Shown: positions 8,401 to 16,982 of the stretch, in pieces
How positions within the stretch are numbered: position 1 is the first letter of the stretch
Layout of the letters: every line of letters begins with the position of its first letter
Origin: a virus
DNA: 46,868 nucleotides
IMG/VR virus record: IMGVR_UViG_3300037502_000554
Location: 1 to 46,868 of that record
Reading direction: 5' to 3' (one strand)
Made by a program: the position numbers and the translations under genes
Notes under the pieces: model-generated
Database searches by the model: none
What the model was told of the DNA's origin: nothing
Seen by the model: the letters and a program-made list of their open reading frames with translations, nothing else

Positions 8401-9228
8401 GAAGTTGAATACGCATCTGGTAGCGTTCTACCGCTAAGTGCAAGTTCAGTTATCGTAAAATCATTTGAGATTTTTGTAGATGCCACAATGGCATTCTACT
8501 CACAAGTTGCCGCAGAAGCAGGCGGCATTCAAGTTACCGAAATTGATATTGTAACTTCAGTGCCGACAACAGCATCTGTTGGTAGAGAAATTGAGTTGGA
8601 TGTTGTTCCAGACAAGACTTCAGTATCATCTACACTAACAAAAGATATCGGCATCACAAGTGTAACGGAGTATGAAACCGATATCACGTTGTTCCAAACA
8701 GTTACAAATGCGTACTCAACCGCACTTGAAATTGAGTTGGCTCCGGCGTCAATAAATACTCCAGCAGTTTCATCTGCAACTGAGATTGTCAACAGAATTG
8801 AATCTGGCAATCATGTGGTTTCTGTCAATTCTTCAACTTCAGCGAAGATTGACCTAGCCCCACAACTACAAATAAATAATTTCAATCAATTTGACGTAAA
8901 TAATGTCACCTTTGCAGAATTGAACCCATACACACTAGAAAGTTTTCCGATATCTACATACTCATCTAATGCGATTTCGGATACTTGGGAATCTTACGGC
9001 ACAGTAAAGAAGAATCTAAAAGTTTCTGGTACCGTTACCCTATCGGGCAATACCGTAATTGGAACGGGTACTAGTTTTGATGTTGACTTTGGAGCAGACA
9101 AATTTATCATCGTAAATGGTGAAAAGTTCAAAGTTGCCAATGTCGCAAATTCGACATATTTGACCGTTAACGTAAATCCTGTCGGAACATATACAAATGT
9201 TTCGGCTTATAAGGAAGTTTTTGTATAA
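5407..9228 (+). CDS. 7: Baseplate wedge protein gp7-like, extended by repeats
   Basis: A 1273-residue protein in the gp7 position; T4 gp7 is 1032 residues. Residues 1-220 look like the wedge N-terminus (DEDSFLNFLKAYYEWLQ, and NKLKEFYQSKSNEDAYRFLFRAVYG). Residues of about 280-580 contain at least four Gly-rich units such as AGSGYAVGDVLTITGDG and SGGTNYAVGDTLVFTGG. A helical block (KELVKQSIHPAGLQFFGEIL) follows at about 620-640. Residues 690-1110 hold a repeat array with four copies of DATM(G/A)(L/F)YS at 731, 796, 962 and 1025, alternating with REI(N/E)V(E/K) strands. A GTVTLSGNTVIGTGTSF module at 1206-1272 closes the protein. Assignment rests on the N-terminus and position; the repeats are an addition and could project as arms. 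The stop codon lies within a late-promoter box. Confidence 0.75.
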   Translation: MANEVFLSPSLAVQNLVPQLDEDSFLNFLKAYYEWLQSTKITFTGKVGNFSVGETIIGDDSKAKAIVKEKGTDFLVIKMLTDRPFDLKETFEGQTSGAIARVTEVKDNIIRAAARIQKNRDDNTSVDKYFEYLKLEFNKGFPTVTEVDRRLIANKLKEFYQSKSNEDAYRFLFRAVYGLDIEFRYPGEEVLRVSDGDFEKTILIRAEPTDTIFSYLNQTIVGQTSGALGNVVDIKITFLGGLRYAELILKLTSGTFTAGETIELLDDPTETTTIYGMVTGTDIVDAGSGYAVGDVLTITGDGSEAEAEVSSISTGPINKIAVNAVGHGYRVGTEATVVNTGTGGTGFAVKVDEIVNPYTFTRGANTFTVGEVSKVSIISRGSDYFKAPTITLDDVAVKSLGLLSENLITIVSGGTNYAVGDTLVFTGGAGANAAGIVASVGSVAPYGTESLLFEDGTNVLQDGDVNGKSSVLKNEDWANLGAIRRVELTNFGDNYTAVGLPTITVTSGAGASANLVATDIQGNSANVAVDVANNAIGLGAIRAITIKNFGIDYTSATIDTSTTGDGNANVQAVISGLAVSDGVFLTDDGKISVKILQDSLFYQDFSYVIRSGLVFNAYKELVKQSIHPAGLQFFGEILISSYILASAQFNSVVSVEREEMEVIIKQILSFFPGSINPIEVETEKNLELEIDVGHTTEYREINVEIALPVSQAIIVDYESSRIETNLEIYIDATMGLYSDVVVMESIATVEIDVVTELQTIVVDRREINVKISPSTINKIASISGTELVIDLELFLDATMGLYSDVLVVESIATVEIDVITELQSITTERREINVEISPLVVDQGANFLPTPNFNRYIEKDIDLAIDTPITERQIHLSLGGSYGDVPIFAREEVFIDELEPPGSNTTFENFNGLVLMPRILGQGFSEANQNKIDIKIKSQAGENFNIQSTSSRYDRILELFIDATMGFYSQITLESHSAVSEVDIVTTVATTSSTHREIEVEYASGSVLPLSASSVIVKSFEIFVDATMAFYSQVAAEAGGIQVTEIDIVTSVPTTASVGREIELDVVPDKTSVSSTLTKDIGITSVTEYETDITLFQTVTNAYSTALEIELAPASINTPAVSSATEIVNRIESGNHVVSVNSSTSAKIDLAPQLQINNFNQFDVNNVTFAELNPYTLESFPISTYSSNAISDTWESYGTVKKNLKVSGTVTLSGNTVIGTGTSFDVDFGADKFIIVNGEKFKVANVANSTYLTVNVNPVGTYTNVSAYKEVFV
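7579..8530 (+). repeat. Coding repeats with DATM(G/A)-YS units in the gp7-like gene
   Basis: Four repeats of about 63-65 residues share the core (I/L/V)DATM(G/A)(L/F)YS (coding positions 7597, 7792, 8290 and 8479), followed by an acidic or hydrophobic strand, E(I/V)D(I/V)(V/I)T and REI(N/E)V(E/K). Copies 1-2 and 3-4 are adjacent pairs 195 and 189 bases apart. Between the pairs lies a diverged 100-residue stretch with further partial strands (for example ERQIHLSLG). Copies 1 and 2 are also very alike at the DNA level, which suggests fairly recent duplication. Confidence 0.8.
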
Positions 9229-9231
9229 ATA
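9224..9231 (+). promoter_or_regulatory. Late promoter box TATAAATA before gp8
   Basis: An exact TATAAATA overlaps the stop codon of the gp7-like gene and lies 40 bases upstream of the gp8 ATG. This is the T4 late-promoter sequence recognised by gp55-bearing RNA polymerase; a gp55 gene is in this window. The spacing leaves room for a leader with the AAAGGAG ribosome-binding site. Confidence 0.7.
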
Positions 9232-9271
9232 GAAGAAGTCATAATAAAAGACTTAACAAAGGAGAAATAAT

Positions 9272-10540
9272 ATGGCAGCAATTGCAACAAGCAAGTTTAG
9301 AGTGCATAATGCGGAACAGTTCGTTGAACAGTTCTCAGAAGCATCTAACACAATCATCTATCTTTACATCGGCGGTGTAGCACCTTTTGCCGATGATTTC
9401 ACCCCACCAACACCACTAAACGACACAGCAAACATTGAATTTGTGCCTTGGAGAGACTCCATCGGTGCAAAACGTGTTCAGACAACTGACGTTGTTCATG
9501 TGATTGATCGTTATAACTGGACTTCTGGTACAGTTTATGACATGTACGATGACACAGATACCAACATCCTTGATGACGATTTCTACGTCATGACTGATGA
9601 CTATAATGTGTATAAGTGCCTGTACAACAACAATGGTGGCGCATCAACAACCAAGCCAACCGGCACCAGCACTTCAGCGTTTACTGCGGCTGACGGATAT
9701 GTGTGGAAATACATGTACACCGTTACAACTTCAGACGCATTGAAGTTCTTGACAAACGAATACATGCCAGTTCGCACTAACGCAACCGTTCAAGCGGCTG
9801 CCGTTTCAGGTGCATTGGATATCGTTAAGGTTACCGCTGGCGGTTCAACCTATGCGACAGCACCTACTGTTACCATTGACGGTGACGGCACTGGCGCTAC
9901 TGCTACTGCAACAGTTTCCGCTGGCGCAGTTACCGCAGTTACAATCACTGGCGCAGGTTCAGGCTATACTTACGCAACCGTTGGTTTTTCAGGTGGTGGC
10001 GGTTCAGGCGCAACTGCAAGAGCAATCATTCCTCCAAAAGATGGACATGGTTATAACGCAGTTGAAGAACTTGGCGGTAAGTTCGTTATGGTTAACGTCC
10101 GTTTGGATGGTACCGAGTCTGGCACACTAAGCACAGAAAACGACTTCCGTAAGATCGGTTTGATCCGTGATCCATATGAGTATGGCACAAGCAACCGTGC
10201 GTTGTCTTCAAACTATCGTCAGACATATCGTTACACCGTTCCTGCGGCTAACGCAAACTTCTCTCTAGACGAAACAGTTACTGTTGGTTCTAACACCGCT
10301 ACAGTTGTTGAGTGGGATAACGCCAATAAATATCTGTACACAACCAAGCCTCTTCCAAAAGATTTTGCTAACGGCGTAAGCATCACAGGTGGCAGTTCAG
10401 CCGCTACTGGTACAATCACCGCAGTAAGCACACCAGGTTTGGCTCCATACAGCGGCGACATTCTCTACGTTGAGAACCGTAGCCCAATCTCTAGAGCAAC
10501 AGACCAGATTGAGGATGTGAAACTTATCATTGAATTCTAA
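9272..10540 (+). CDS. 8: Baseplate wedge subunit gp8
   Basis: A 422-residue protein with gp8 signatures: N-terminal FRVHNAEQFVEQFSE...NTIIYLYIGGVAPF, then YDDTDTNILDDDFYVMTDDYNVYKCL, TSAFTAADGYVWKYMYTV, and a C-terminal LYVENRSPISRATDQIEDVKLIIEF. T4 gp8 is 334 residues and forms a dimer in the wedge. The extra length includes a Gly-rich insertion at about residues 187-255 (STYATAPTVTIDGDGTGATA, and GSGYTYATVGFSGGGGSGATA) that resembles units in the gp7-like protein, and a second beta insertion near 325-395. It is preceded by a TATAAATA box and an AAAGGAG ribosome-binding site. Confidence 0.92.
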   Translation: MAAIATSKFRVHNAEQFVEQFSEASNTIIYLYIGGVAPFADDFTPPTPLNDTANIEFVPWRDSIGAKRVQTTDVVHVIDRYNWTSGTVYDMYDDTDTNILDDDFYVMTDDYNVYKCLYNNNGGASTTKPTGTSTSAFTAADGYVWKYMYTVTTSDALKFLTNEYMPVRTNATVQAAAVSGALDIVKVTAGGSTYATAPTVTIDGDGTGATATATVSAGAVTAVTITGAGSGYTYATVGFSGGGGSGATARAIIPPKDGHGYNAVEELGGKFVMVNVRLDGTESGTLSTENDFRKIGLIRDPYEYGTSNRALSSNYRQTYRYTVPAANANFSLDETVTVGSNTATVVEWDNANKYLYTTKPLPKDFANGVSITGGSSAATGTITAVSTPGLAPYSGDILYVENRSPISRATDQIEDVKLIIEF

Positions 10541-10587
10541 TTGAATTTTATACTATTACAGACTAATCTCGGATAAAGAAAAGAAAC

Positions 10588-13500
10588 ATGTCGAATCCTG
10601 GCGGAATAAATCTTAATGTAAGCCCGTACTTTGATGATTATGATGAGGATAAGAAGTTTGTAAGAGTTCTCTACCGTCCTGGGCGTGCAGTCCAGGCTAG
10701 AGAACTCAGCCAAGCCCAAACTTATCAGCAGAAACAAATCGAAAGATTTGCGGGTTACTTCTTTAAGCAAGGTGCTCTTATCGATGGATGCGAAACATCC
10801 CTTGATTTGAGAATGGATTACGTCAAACTTCAATCAACCTTTTCGGGTACTGAAGTTGACCTAGCCGACTTTGAAGGAGTAGAAATTGTCGGTGGTACGA
10901 CAGGCATTCGTGCGTATGTTGGATTGGTGACTGATGTTGAAGGTAATGATCCTAAGACATTGTACATCAACTATCTTTCATCTGGCGCATTAGTTCTAAC
11001 GGTCAATGCCGCTTCTAGTTTGATGACTGTTGGCAACAACGTAAATATTGTTGCCAACAGTATCAATTATACTGCAACACTACAAGCATTTTGGCAAGAC
11101 CCAATCACTAGCACATATAAGATTGCGGTTACCGGTTCTGGTACTGTACCTTATATCACAGTTGACGATCCTCCAGTAACAGCAAATACTATCGCATCCG
11201 ATGGTAGCACAGTTACAATGAACGTGACTGCATATGACGATCAACGTGAAACAAAGACATTTGCAAACTCAGAGTTGATTTTCACCAAGACATATGCTGG
11301 TAGATCATACGCAAACACCGCATCGACAAACGCAGTTCGCTATGTTGTTGATGAAGGACTTGCAACTGAAAGAGTATTCACAAAAGGTTCAAAAGTAACA
11401 ATCGGTGATGGTACCGTTTACATTTCAGAACACTTTGTAAAGAATACAACACAGTCTATTATTCTAGACAAATATAGCAACGAACCTTCATACAAGGTTG
11501 GTTTGGTGCCATCAAAAACATTCATCGATTCTATTGAAGATACTTCACTAGTTGATAACGCAGCCGGTACGCCTAACTTCCAAGCGCCTGGTGCAGATCG
11601 ACTAAAGATCGATACAGTTCTTACCAAGATTGCATTGGGCGAAAGCACAGACGAAACTGAATTCGTTTCTCTCATCGAAGTGCAAGACGGCGTTCTAAAG
11701 AAACGCAAGACAAAAGAACTTGAAGGCAAGATTGAAGAAGCAATCGCAAAACGCACATACGAAGAATCTGGAGACTATACAGTTTCCGATCCAAAGGTTT
11801 CTATTCGTGAACACTTAAATCAAGGCGACAACAACGGACGCTATAGTGTTAACGAAGGCGGCAACAACGAATTGTTGCTTGTCGAAGTTGATCCATTTGT
11901 TTCATACGTTCAAGGTTTTAGAAGCGAACTTCTAGCACGAAGCGGCGTAAATCTACGCAAAGGCTTGGACACACAATACGTTGAACAAGTACAGACTCAG
12001 TTGAGTTTTGGTAGTTCCGTATACATCAAAGAAGTTGTCGGTGCATGGGACTTTATGGAAAGTACCATTGTTGATTTGTATAACACCGCACAACAAGCAA
12101 TCAGCAACACATCATTTAGTTCTACCTCAGTAGCCGGCTCTAAGATCGGTGAAGCAAGAATTAAATCAGTTGAGTATATTAGCGGTGTGCCAGGAACAGC
12201 AACCGCAGTTTACAATCTATACTTGTACAACATCACAATGAACAGCGGACAGTTGTTCGAAGATGTTCGTTCAGTTTATGACTCAGCATCACCATCAAGA
12301 TTTGCTGACATTGTACTAGACACTCTAGGTCGTGCAGTACTCAAAGAAACTGCATACGACAAGATGATTTGGAAACTACCATACGATGGTATTAAAACAA
12401 TTCGTGATGATTTCAATAACGTAGAAACTGGATATGAATTCCGTAAAGAATTCACAGTTACTTTCACATCAGGTGTTGCGACAATTTCAACTACCGATGT
12501 TACTGAAACATTCTCTGGTACTGGAGCATTGACAGAGATTCAAAAGAATCGTAACTACATTGTCATTCCAACTGCTACAGCAAACACAGCCGCTTTGTCT
12601 GGTACTGTTAGTGTAACAGCAGGCACTAAAGCAGTCACTGGTGTTTCTACCGCATTCTTGTCAGGCTTTAATTCTGGTGATGTAATTCGTATTGGTTCGC
12701 AAGATGTTATCATCGATACCATTACCAACAATACATCACTAACGCTAAAGAACAATCACACAGCAGGCGCATCAGGCGCAGCCTACTACAAAGTATTGCC
12801 AGCAGGTCTACCAGTTGGCTTGGGTGGTGTTGGTTCTACAAATGCATCAAGAAGCGTTACCGTCACAACACCAACATCTATTCAGATTGACCTGAAAGAA
12901 AACGCTACGTTCAGCGCAAAAGTTGTTGCGACAATGAACCGTGCTAATGCTAGAGAAAAAGCAAAGATTCTAAATTATCAGCAACAGACTACAATCAATG
13001 CAAACACGCATCCAAATGGACTAGCAGGTCCATACAGTCTTGGCTACGCTGATGGTTATCAGTTACACGCAATTTACCAGTCATCGGGCTTTGGTGTCAC
13101 ACCATCAACAAGCAATACCAATGTGACGGCAAACTACACATTCGATAATGGGCAACGTGATAACACTTACGAACATGCAACGATTACTCCTAAGGTTGGC
13201 GTAGTACCAACCGGACAACTCCTTGTTGTCTATGATTATTTCTCTCACGATACTACACAAGGCGTTGGATATGCGTCTATTAACTCTTATCCAATCAACG
13301 ACAGCGCAACTTCAAACACGACAATCAATACCGTTGATGTGCCAGTATACACAAGCACAAGAACTGGTACTGTATTCTCATTGAAAGATTGCGTTGACTT
13401 TAGATTGATTAAGACTGCTAATACTGCCGCAACTAATCCAATCGATGTTGGTACATACCAGGTGCCTACTGGTGGGCTGCACATCCCAACACCATCATCA

Positions 13501-16500
13501 AACTTCACGGCAGACTTGATTTACTACAAAGGTAGAATTGCAAGACTGTTCGTTAACAGCAATGGCGACTTGGGTATCAACGATGGTTCGCCAGGTAACC
13601 CAACAGCGTTCCCACCACCACAGATTCCTGACACACTTGAATTAGCCGAGTTTAGCGTTCCGCCATATCCATCAAGACCTTCTGATGTTGCGATTACTTC
13701 ATTTAAGAATCGTAGATTCACGATGAAGGACATTGGTAAGATTCAAGAACGTGTCAATAAACTAGAATACTATACAGCATTGAACTTGCTTGAAAGAGAA
13801 GCAAGAGATAAAGTCATCATCGATGATGAAGGCTTGGATCGTTTCAAGAACGGTCTTCTAGTTGACCCATTCACAGGGCACAATGTCGCAGACGTTCTAT
13901 CAGATTACTACAGAGCGGCTATCGACAGACAAGAAAAATATGTAACGTCATATTCTAATAACGATCTTCAAGTTGGTCTGAGTTACACCAGCACTGGTTC
14001 TTCAGGCGTCACAATTACCACAGGTAAAAAGTTGATGCTTGCATACACAGAATCAACTTTTGCAGATCAGCCATACGCATCGACAGGTCTAAATCTTGCA
14101 CAAGATTTGACATACACATGGGTCGGCGATATGGAAGTATTGCCAGCAACAGACAACTGGCTGAACACAACCCGTGATCCAAGCAAGGACTTCGTTGTTG
14201 ACTTGACAGGTCAAGCAGACAACTGGAAGAAACTTGCAGACGCATGGAACACAGAAGTTGCTCCGTTGAATCGCCATTGGGTTGGTGTTGACACAAGAAC
14301 ATCTTCAACATTCTCTACTAACGAATTCTGGCGTGCAAATGCATTCCAAACTCCTTGGGGTGATTGGAGACAGCGTGACACAGTTCGCCGTGACGTAGTA
14401 CAGCAGACTCAAGCCGAAGTTCAGCAAAACGCAGTTATTGACATTGCACAGCAAGACGTTAAGCAAGCGGTTGATCGTGTAGCAGATATTTCTATTCCAC
14501 ACATCATGCGCTCAAGAGACTTCATCTTTGAAGCACGAAGCATGAAAGATGGTGCACCAATTTACGCATTCTTTGATGGTGTTGATGTTACTGCTAACTG
14601 TACACAAATCGCATTGGTTGGAAGCACAACCATCGATGACGTTTATGGATTGTTCAACAACGATGGTATTCTTACAACAGACAATACCAAGTATGTGACA
14701 ATGAACAAAAACGATGACGGCTCAATGCGTGTCATCAACAACAAGATTTATGGTAAGTTTAGAGTACCAGCAAACTCATTCTATGTTGGTCAGCGTGAAT
14801 TCAAACTGATCGATGATTCTCAGAATCGTGACAGTTCAGCAACGACATACGCAAAAATGTCTATCTTTGCGCAAGGCTTGTCTATCGTTAAGAGCCAAGA
14901 CGTTCTAAACACTCGCCCATTCAAAGTATCGTTTGACGATCCTAAGGCAAAAGAGACAGTTTCAAGAAGAACAGTTACCTCTGTAAGAGAAGCAGTTGTC
15001 AACACAATTATCTGGGACCCTGTGTCACAGAGTTTCTATGTTGATGACAGTAGCCATCCAGATGGTATCTTCATGACTTCTATCGACTTGTACTTCAAGC
15101 AGAAGTCTAGCAATCCAAACCTTGGTGCTACAGTAGAAATTCGTGAAATGTCAAATGGCTTCCCAACTCGCAAGATCGTTGGTGGTGAAGTTGCACGAAG
15201 AGAAAATTCTCAAATCAACGTAAGCGCAACGGCTGCTACTGCTACAACATTTACGTTTAAGAATCCAGTCTATCTATTGCCAGGTACAGAGTATTGCTTC
15301 ACAGTAAGACCTGATGGTAACTCTACAGACTTTGTGATTTGGACAGCAGAACTTGGACAGATTGACATTACCAACTCTCAAGTTGCAGTCAAGATTGACA
15401 AGCAACCTGCCGCTGGTGTTGTCTTTACTTCTTCTAACGACTTCACATGGAGCGTCAGACAGAATCAAGACATTAAGTTTAAGATGAAGATTGCGCAGTT
15501 CAGCACATCTACCGCTGGCGTTGCAGTTCTACAAAACTTAGGTGTCACAAACAATCTGACATACACTTCGTTGATTCCTAACGTAGAGAACCTGACACTT
15601 TCTAAGACAAATATTTCTTATGAATTACGTCTGGCAGATGCCGCATATCAATTGACAGATTACATTCCAATTAAGAACTTGGAACGTATCATTGAGTCTT
15701 CTTCTAAGCAGATTTCAAATACAACAAACGAAACTGCGCAGAGCATCAAGTCATTGAGTCTTCGCACTACATTGACAACACAGAACAAAGATGTTTCGCC
15801 ATACATTGATTTGCAACGTGTGAACGTAGCATTGTCTAAGAACATTATCAACAATGAAACTTTTGACACTTTGACTGGTACTGTTACATACAGTTCTGGT
15901 AGTAATGTTGTCACAGGTTCTGGTACAGCATTCAGTACTGAAGTCAGCGCAGGCGAATACATTCTCTTTGGTGAGCAGTATCGTCAAGTCACTCAGGTAA
16001 CTAACTCTATTCACATGCTTGTGTCTAGCAACTTTACCACAGCCGGTTCTGGCGTGACTGCATACAGCAAGAACGAAGAGAATCCAACTGGACCATATGC
16101 GTCAGAGACTAGATACATCACACGCAGAGTTGCATTGAACGATGGCTTTGAAGCGTCAGATTTGACAGTATATCTTGACATTAATCGTCCAGCAGGCACT
16201 TCAATCAAAGTCTACTACAAGATTTTGAATGAGAACGATACTGATACGTTCGATAGCAAATTCTACAATGAACTTACTCTGGATGGTACTGAGACATTCT
16301 CTCAGAACATGAACTCATTCGTGGAAGAAAAGTACGTTGTACCAGCGCCAACCAAGACTGGTGGAACTCAGATTCTAAATGGTACCGTAGCAATCACAAG
16401 CGGATCGGCAGACGTTGTTGGTACAGGAACTCGCTTCTTTGAAGAAGTCAAAATCGGCGACACAATCGCAGTCGGCACTTCAAGAATCGAAAGAGTTGTT

Positions 16501-16725
16501 GCAACAATTTCCAACAACAATTTCTTGACAGTTTCTTCAAACTTCTCTACGACAGCATCTGGACAAGACATTTACACCGTGCTAAATAATGTAGTTGGAT
16601 ACACTACTCCAGACGGCAGAAACTACAACGGATTCAAGTACTTTGCCGTGAAGATTGTATTCTTATCTGAAAATATTGCGTATGTACCAAAAGTTAAGAA
16701 CCTTCGTGTGATTGCACTAGCATAA
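10588..16725 (+). CDS. Giant DUF4815-type virion structural protein (2045 aa)
   Basis: The N-terminus (NVSPYFDDYDEDKKFVRVLY, then RPGRAVQARELSQAQTYQQK) matches what I remember of DUF4815, a family found in large phage virion proteins. The rest is mostly beta, with a helical region near 1030-1080 (FTMKDIGKIQERVNKLEYYTALNLLEREARDK, cited in part) and a C-terminal section of repeated modules. Three copies of a 65-residue unit beginning (S/T/N)GTV occur at about 671-740, 1762-1828 and 1930-1998. By position it replaces gp9/gp10/gp11 of T4, so it probably forms a peripheral baseplate or fibre-attachment structure; that role is inferred. I see no late-promoter box before it, so it probably reads through from gp8. 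Confidence 0.75.
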   Translation: MSNPGGINLNVSPYFDDYDEDKKFVRVLYRPGRAVQARELSQAQTYQQKQIERFAGYFFKQGALIDGCETSLDLRMDYVKLQSTFSGTEVDLADFEGVEIVGGTTGIRAYVGLVTDVEGNDPKTLYINYLSSGALVLTVNAASSLMTVGNNVNIVANSINYTATLQAFWQDPITSTYKIAVTGSGTVPYITVDDPPVTANTIASDGSTVTMNVTAYDDQRETKTFANSELIFTKTYAGRSYANTASTNAVRYVVDEGLATERVFTKGSKVTIGDGTVYISEHFVKNTTQSIILDKYSNEPSYKVGLVPSKTFIDSIEDTSLVDNAAGTPNFQAPGADRLKIDTVLTKIALGESTDETEFVSLIEVQDGVLKKRKTKELEGKIEEAIAKRTYEESGDYTVSDPKVSIREHLNQGDNNGRYSVNEGGNNELLLVEVDPFVSYVQGFRSELLARSGVNLRKGLDTQYVEQVQTQLSFGSSVYIKEVVGAWDFMESTIVDLYNTAQQAISNTSFSSTSVAGSKIGEARIKSVEYISGVPGTATAVYNLYLYNITMNSGQLFEDVRSVYDSASPSRFADIVLDTLGRAVLKETAYDKMIWKLPYDGIKTIRDDFNNVETGYEFRKEFTVTFTSGVATISTTDVTETFSGTGALTEIQKNRNYIVIPTATANTAALSGTVSVTAGTKAVTGVSTAFLSGFNSGDVIRIGSQDVIIDTITNNTSLTLKNNHTAGASGAAYYKVLPAGLPVGLGGVGSTNASRSVTVTTPTSIQIDLKENATFSAKVVATMNRANAREKAKILNYQQQTTINANTHPNGLAGPYSLGYADGYQLHAIYQSSGFGVTPSTSNTNVTANYTFDNGQRDNTYEHATITPKVGVVPTGQLLVVYDYFSHDTTQGVGYASINSYPINDSATSNTTINTVDVPVYTSTRTGTVFSLKDCVDFRLIKTANTAATNPIDVGTYQVPTGGLHIPTPSSNFTADLIYYKGRIARLFVNSNGDLGINDGSPGNPTAFPPPQIPDTLELAEFSVPPYPSRPSDVAITSFKNRRFTMKDIGKIQERVNKLEYYTALNLLEREARDKVIIDDEGLDRFKNGLLVDPFTGHNVADVLSDYYRAAIDRQEKYVTSYSNNDLQVGLSYTSTGSSGVTITTGKKLMLAYTESTFADQPYASTGLNLAQDLTYTWVGDMEVLPATDNWLNTTRDPSKDFVVDLTGQADNWKKLADAWNTEVAPLNRHWVGVDTRTSSTFSTNEFWRANAFQTPWGDWRQRDTVRRDVVQQTQAEVQQNAVIDIAQQDVKQAVDRVADISIPHIMRSRDFIFEARSMKDGAPIYAFFDGVDVTANCTQIALVGSTTIDDVYGLFNNDGILTTDNTKYVTMNKNDDGSMRVINNKIYGKFRVPANSFYVGQREFKLIDDSQNRDSSATTYAKMSIFAQGLSIVKSQDVLNTRPFKVSFDDPKAKETVSRRTVTSVREAVVNTIIWDPVSQSFYVDDSSHPDGIFMTSIDLYFKQKSSNPNLGATVEIREMSNGFPTRKIVGGEVARRENSQINVSATAATATTFTFKNPVYLLPGTEYCFTVRPDGNSTDFVIWTAELGQIDITNSQVAVKIDKQPAAGVVFTSSNDFTWSVRQNQDIKFKMKIAQFSTSTAGVAVLQNLGVTNNLTYTSLIPNVENLTLSKTNISYELRLADAAYQLTDYIPIKNLERIIESSSKQISNTTNETAQSIKSLSLRTTLTTQNKDVSPYIDLQRVNVALSKNIINNETFDTLTGTVTYSSGSNVVTGSGTAFSTEVSAGEYILFGEQYRQVTQVTNSIHMLVSSNFTTAGSGVTAYSKNEENPTGPYASETRYITRRVALNDGFEASDLTVYLDINRPAGTSIKVYYKILNENDTDTFDSKFYNELTLDGTETFSQNMNSFVEEKYVVPAPTKTGGTQILNGTVAITSGSADVVGTGTRFFEEVKIGDTIAVGTSRIERVVATISNNNFLTVSSNFSTTASGQDIYTVLNNVVGYTTPDGRNYNGFKYFAVKIVFLSENIAYVPKVKNLRVIALA

Positions 16726-16736
16726 ATAAACTAAAT

Positions 16737-16976
16737 ATGGAACGAATCGAACTAAAAGAAAAAGTCTTAGGTTTCACGGAAAGAGACCTTCACTCTAAGG
16801 CAATTCTGAACACCGATGCCGCAGGGCTTTTAAGGTACAAGATTCAACGACAGAAAAGCACCAGATTGAATGAGGGAGTTGCGGAGGTTCAGCGTGTCCG
16901 AGAGGAACTTCTGGCTCTGAAGGGTGAAATGTCCGAAATCAAACAACTTCTTCTTAAAATAACAAATAGAGAGTAA
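16737..16976 (+). CDS. Small coiled-coil protein of the tail region
   Basis: A 79-residue, highly charged protein: ELKEKVLGFTERDLHSKAIL at 5-24, NTDAAGLLRYKIQRQKS at 25-41, and then a heptad-like C-terminal half (VAEVQRVREELLALKGEMSEIKQLLLKI, shown in part) predicted to form a coiled coil. Similar proteins sit just before a fibre gene in marine T4-like phages, as far as I recall, and have no assigned function. An accessory or trimerisation role for the next fibre is possible but inferred. It ends six bases before the next ATG. Confidence 0.6.
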   Translation: MERIELKEKVLGFTERDLHSKAILNTDAAGLLRYKIQRQKSTRLNEGVAEVQRVREELLALKGEMSEIKQLLLKITNRE

Positions 16977-16982
16977 AGAAAC

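Noticed and set aside
10541-10587. A late promoter for the giant DUF4815 gene
   Set aside because: The 47-base gap has AT-rich sequence but no TATAAATA-like box; read-through from gp8 is the simpler explanation.
16721-16728. CATAAATA before the 79-residue coiled-coil gene
   Set aside because: Only eight bases separate it from the ATG and the first base does not match the consensus; a leader with a ribosome-binding site could not form.
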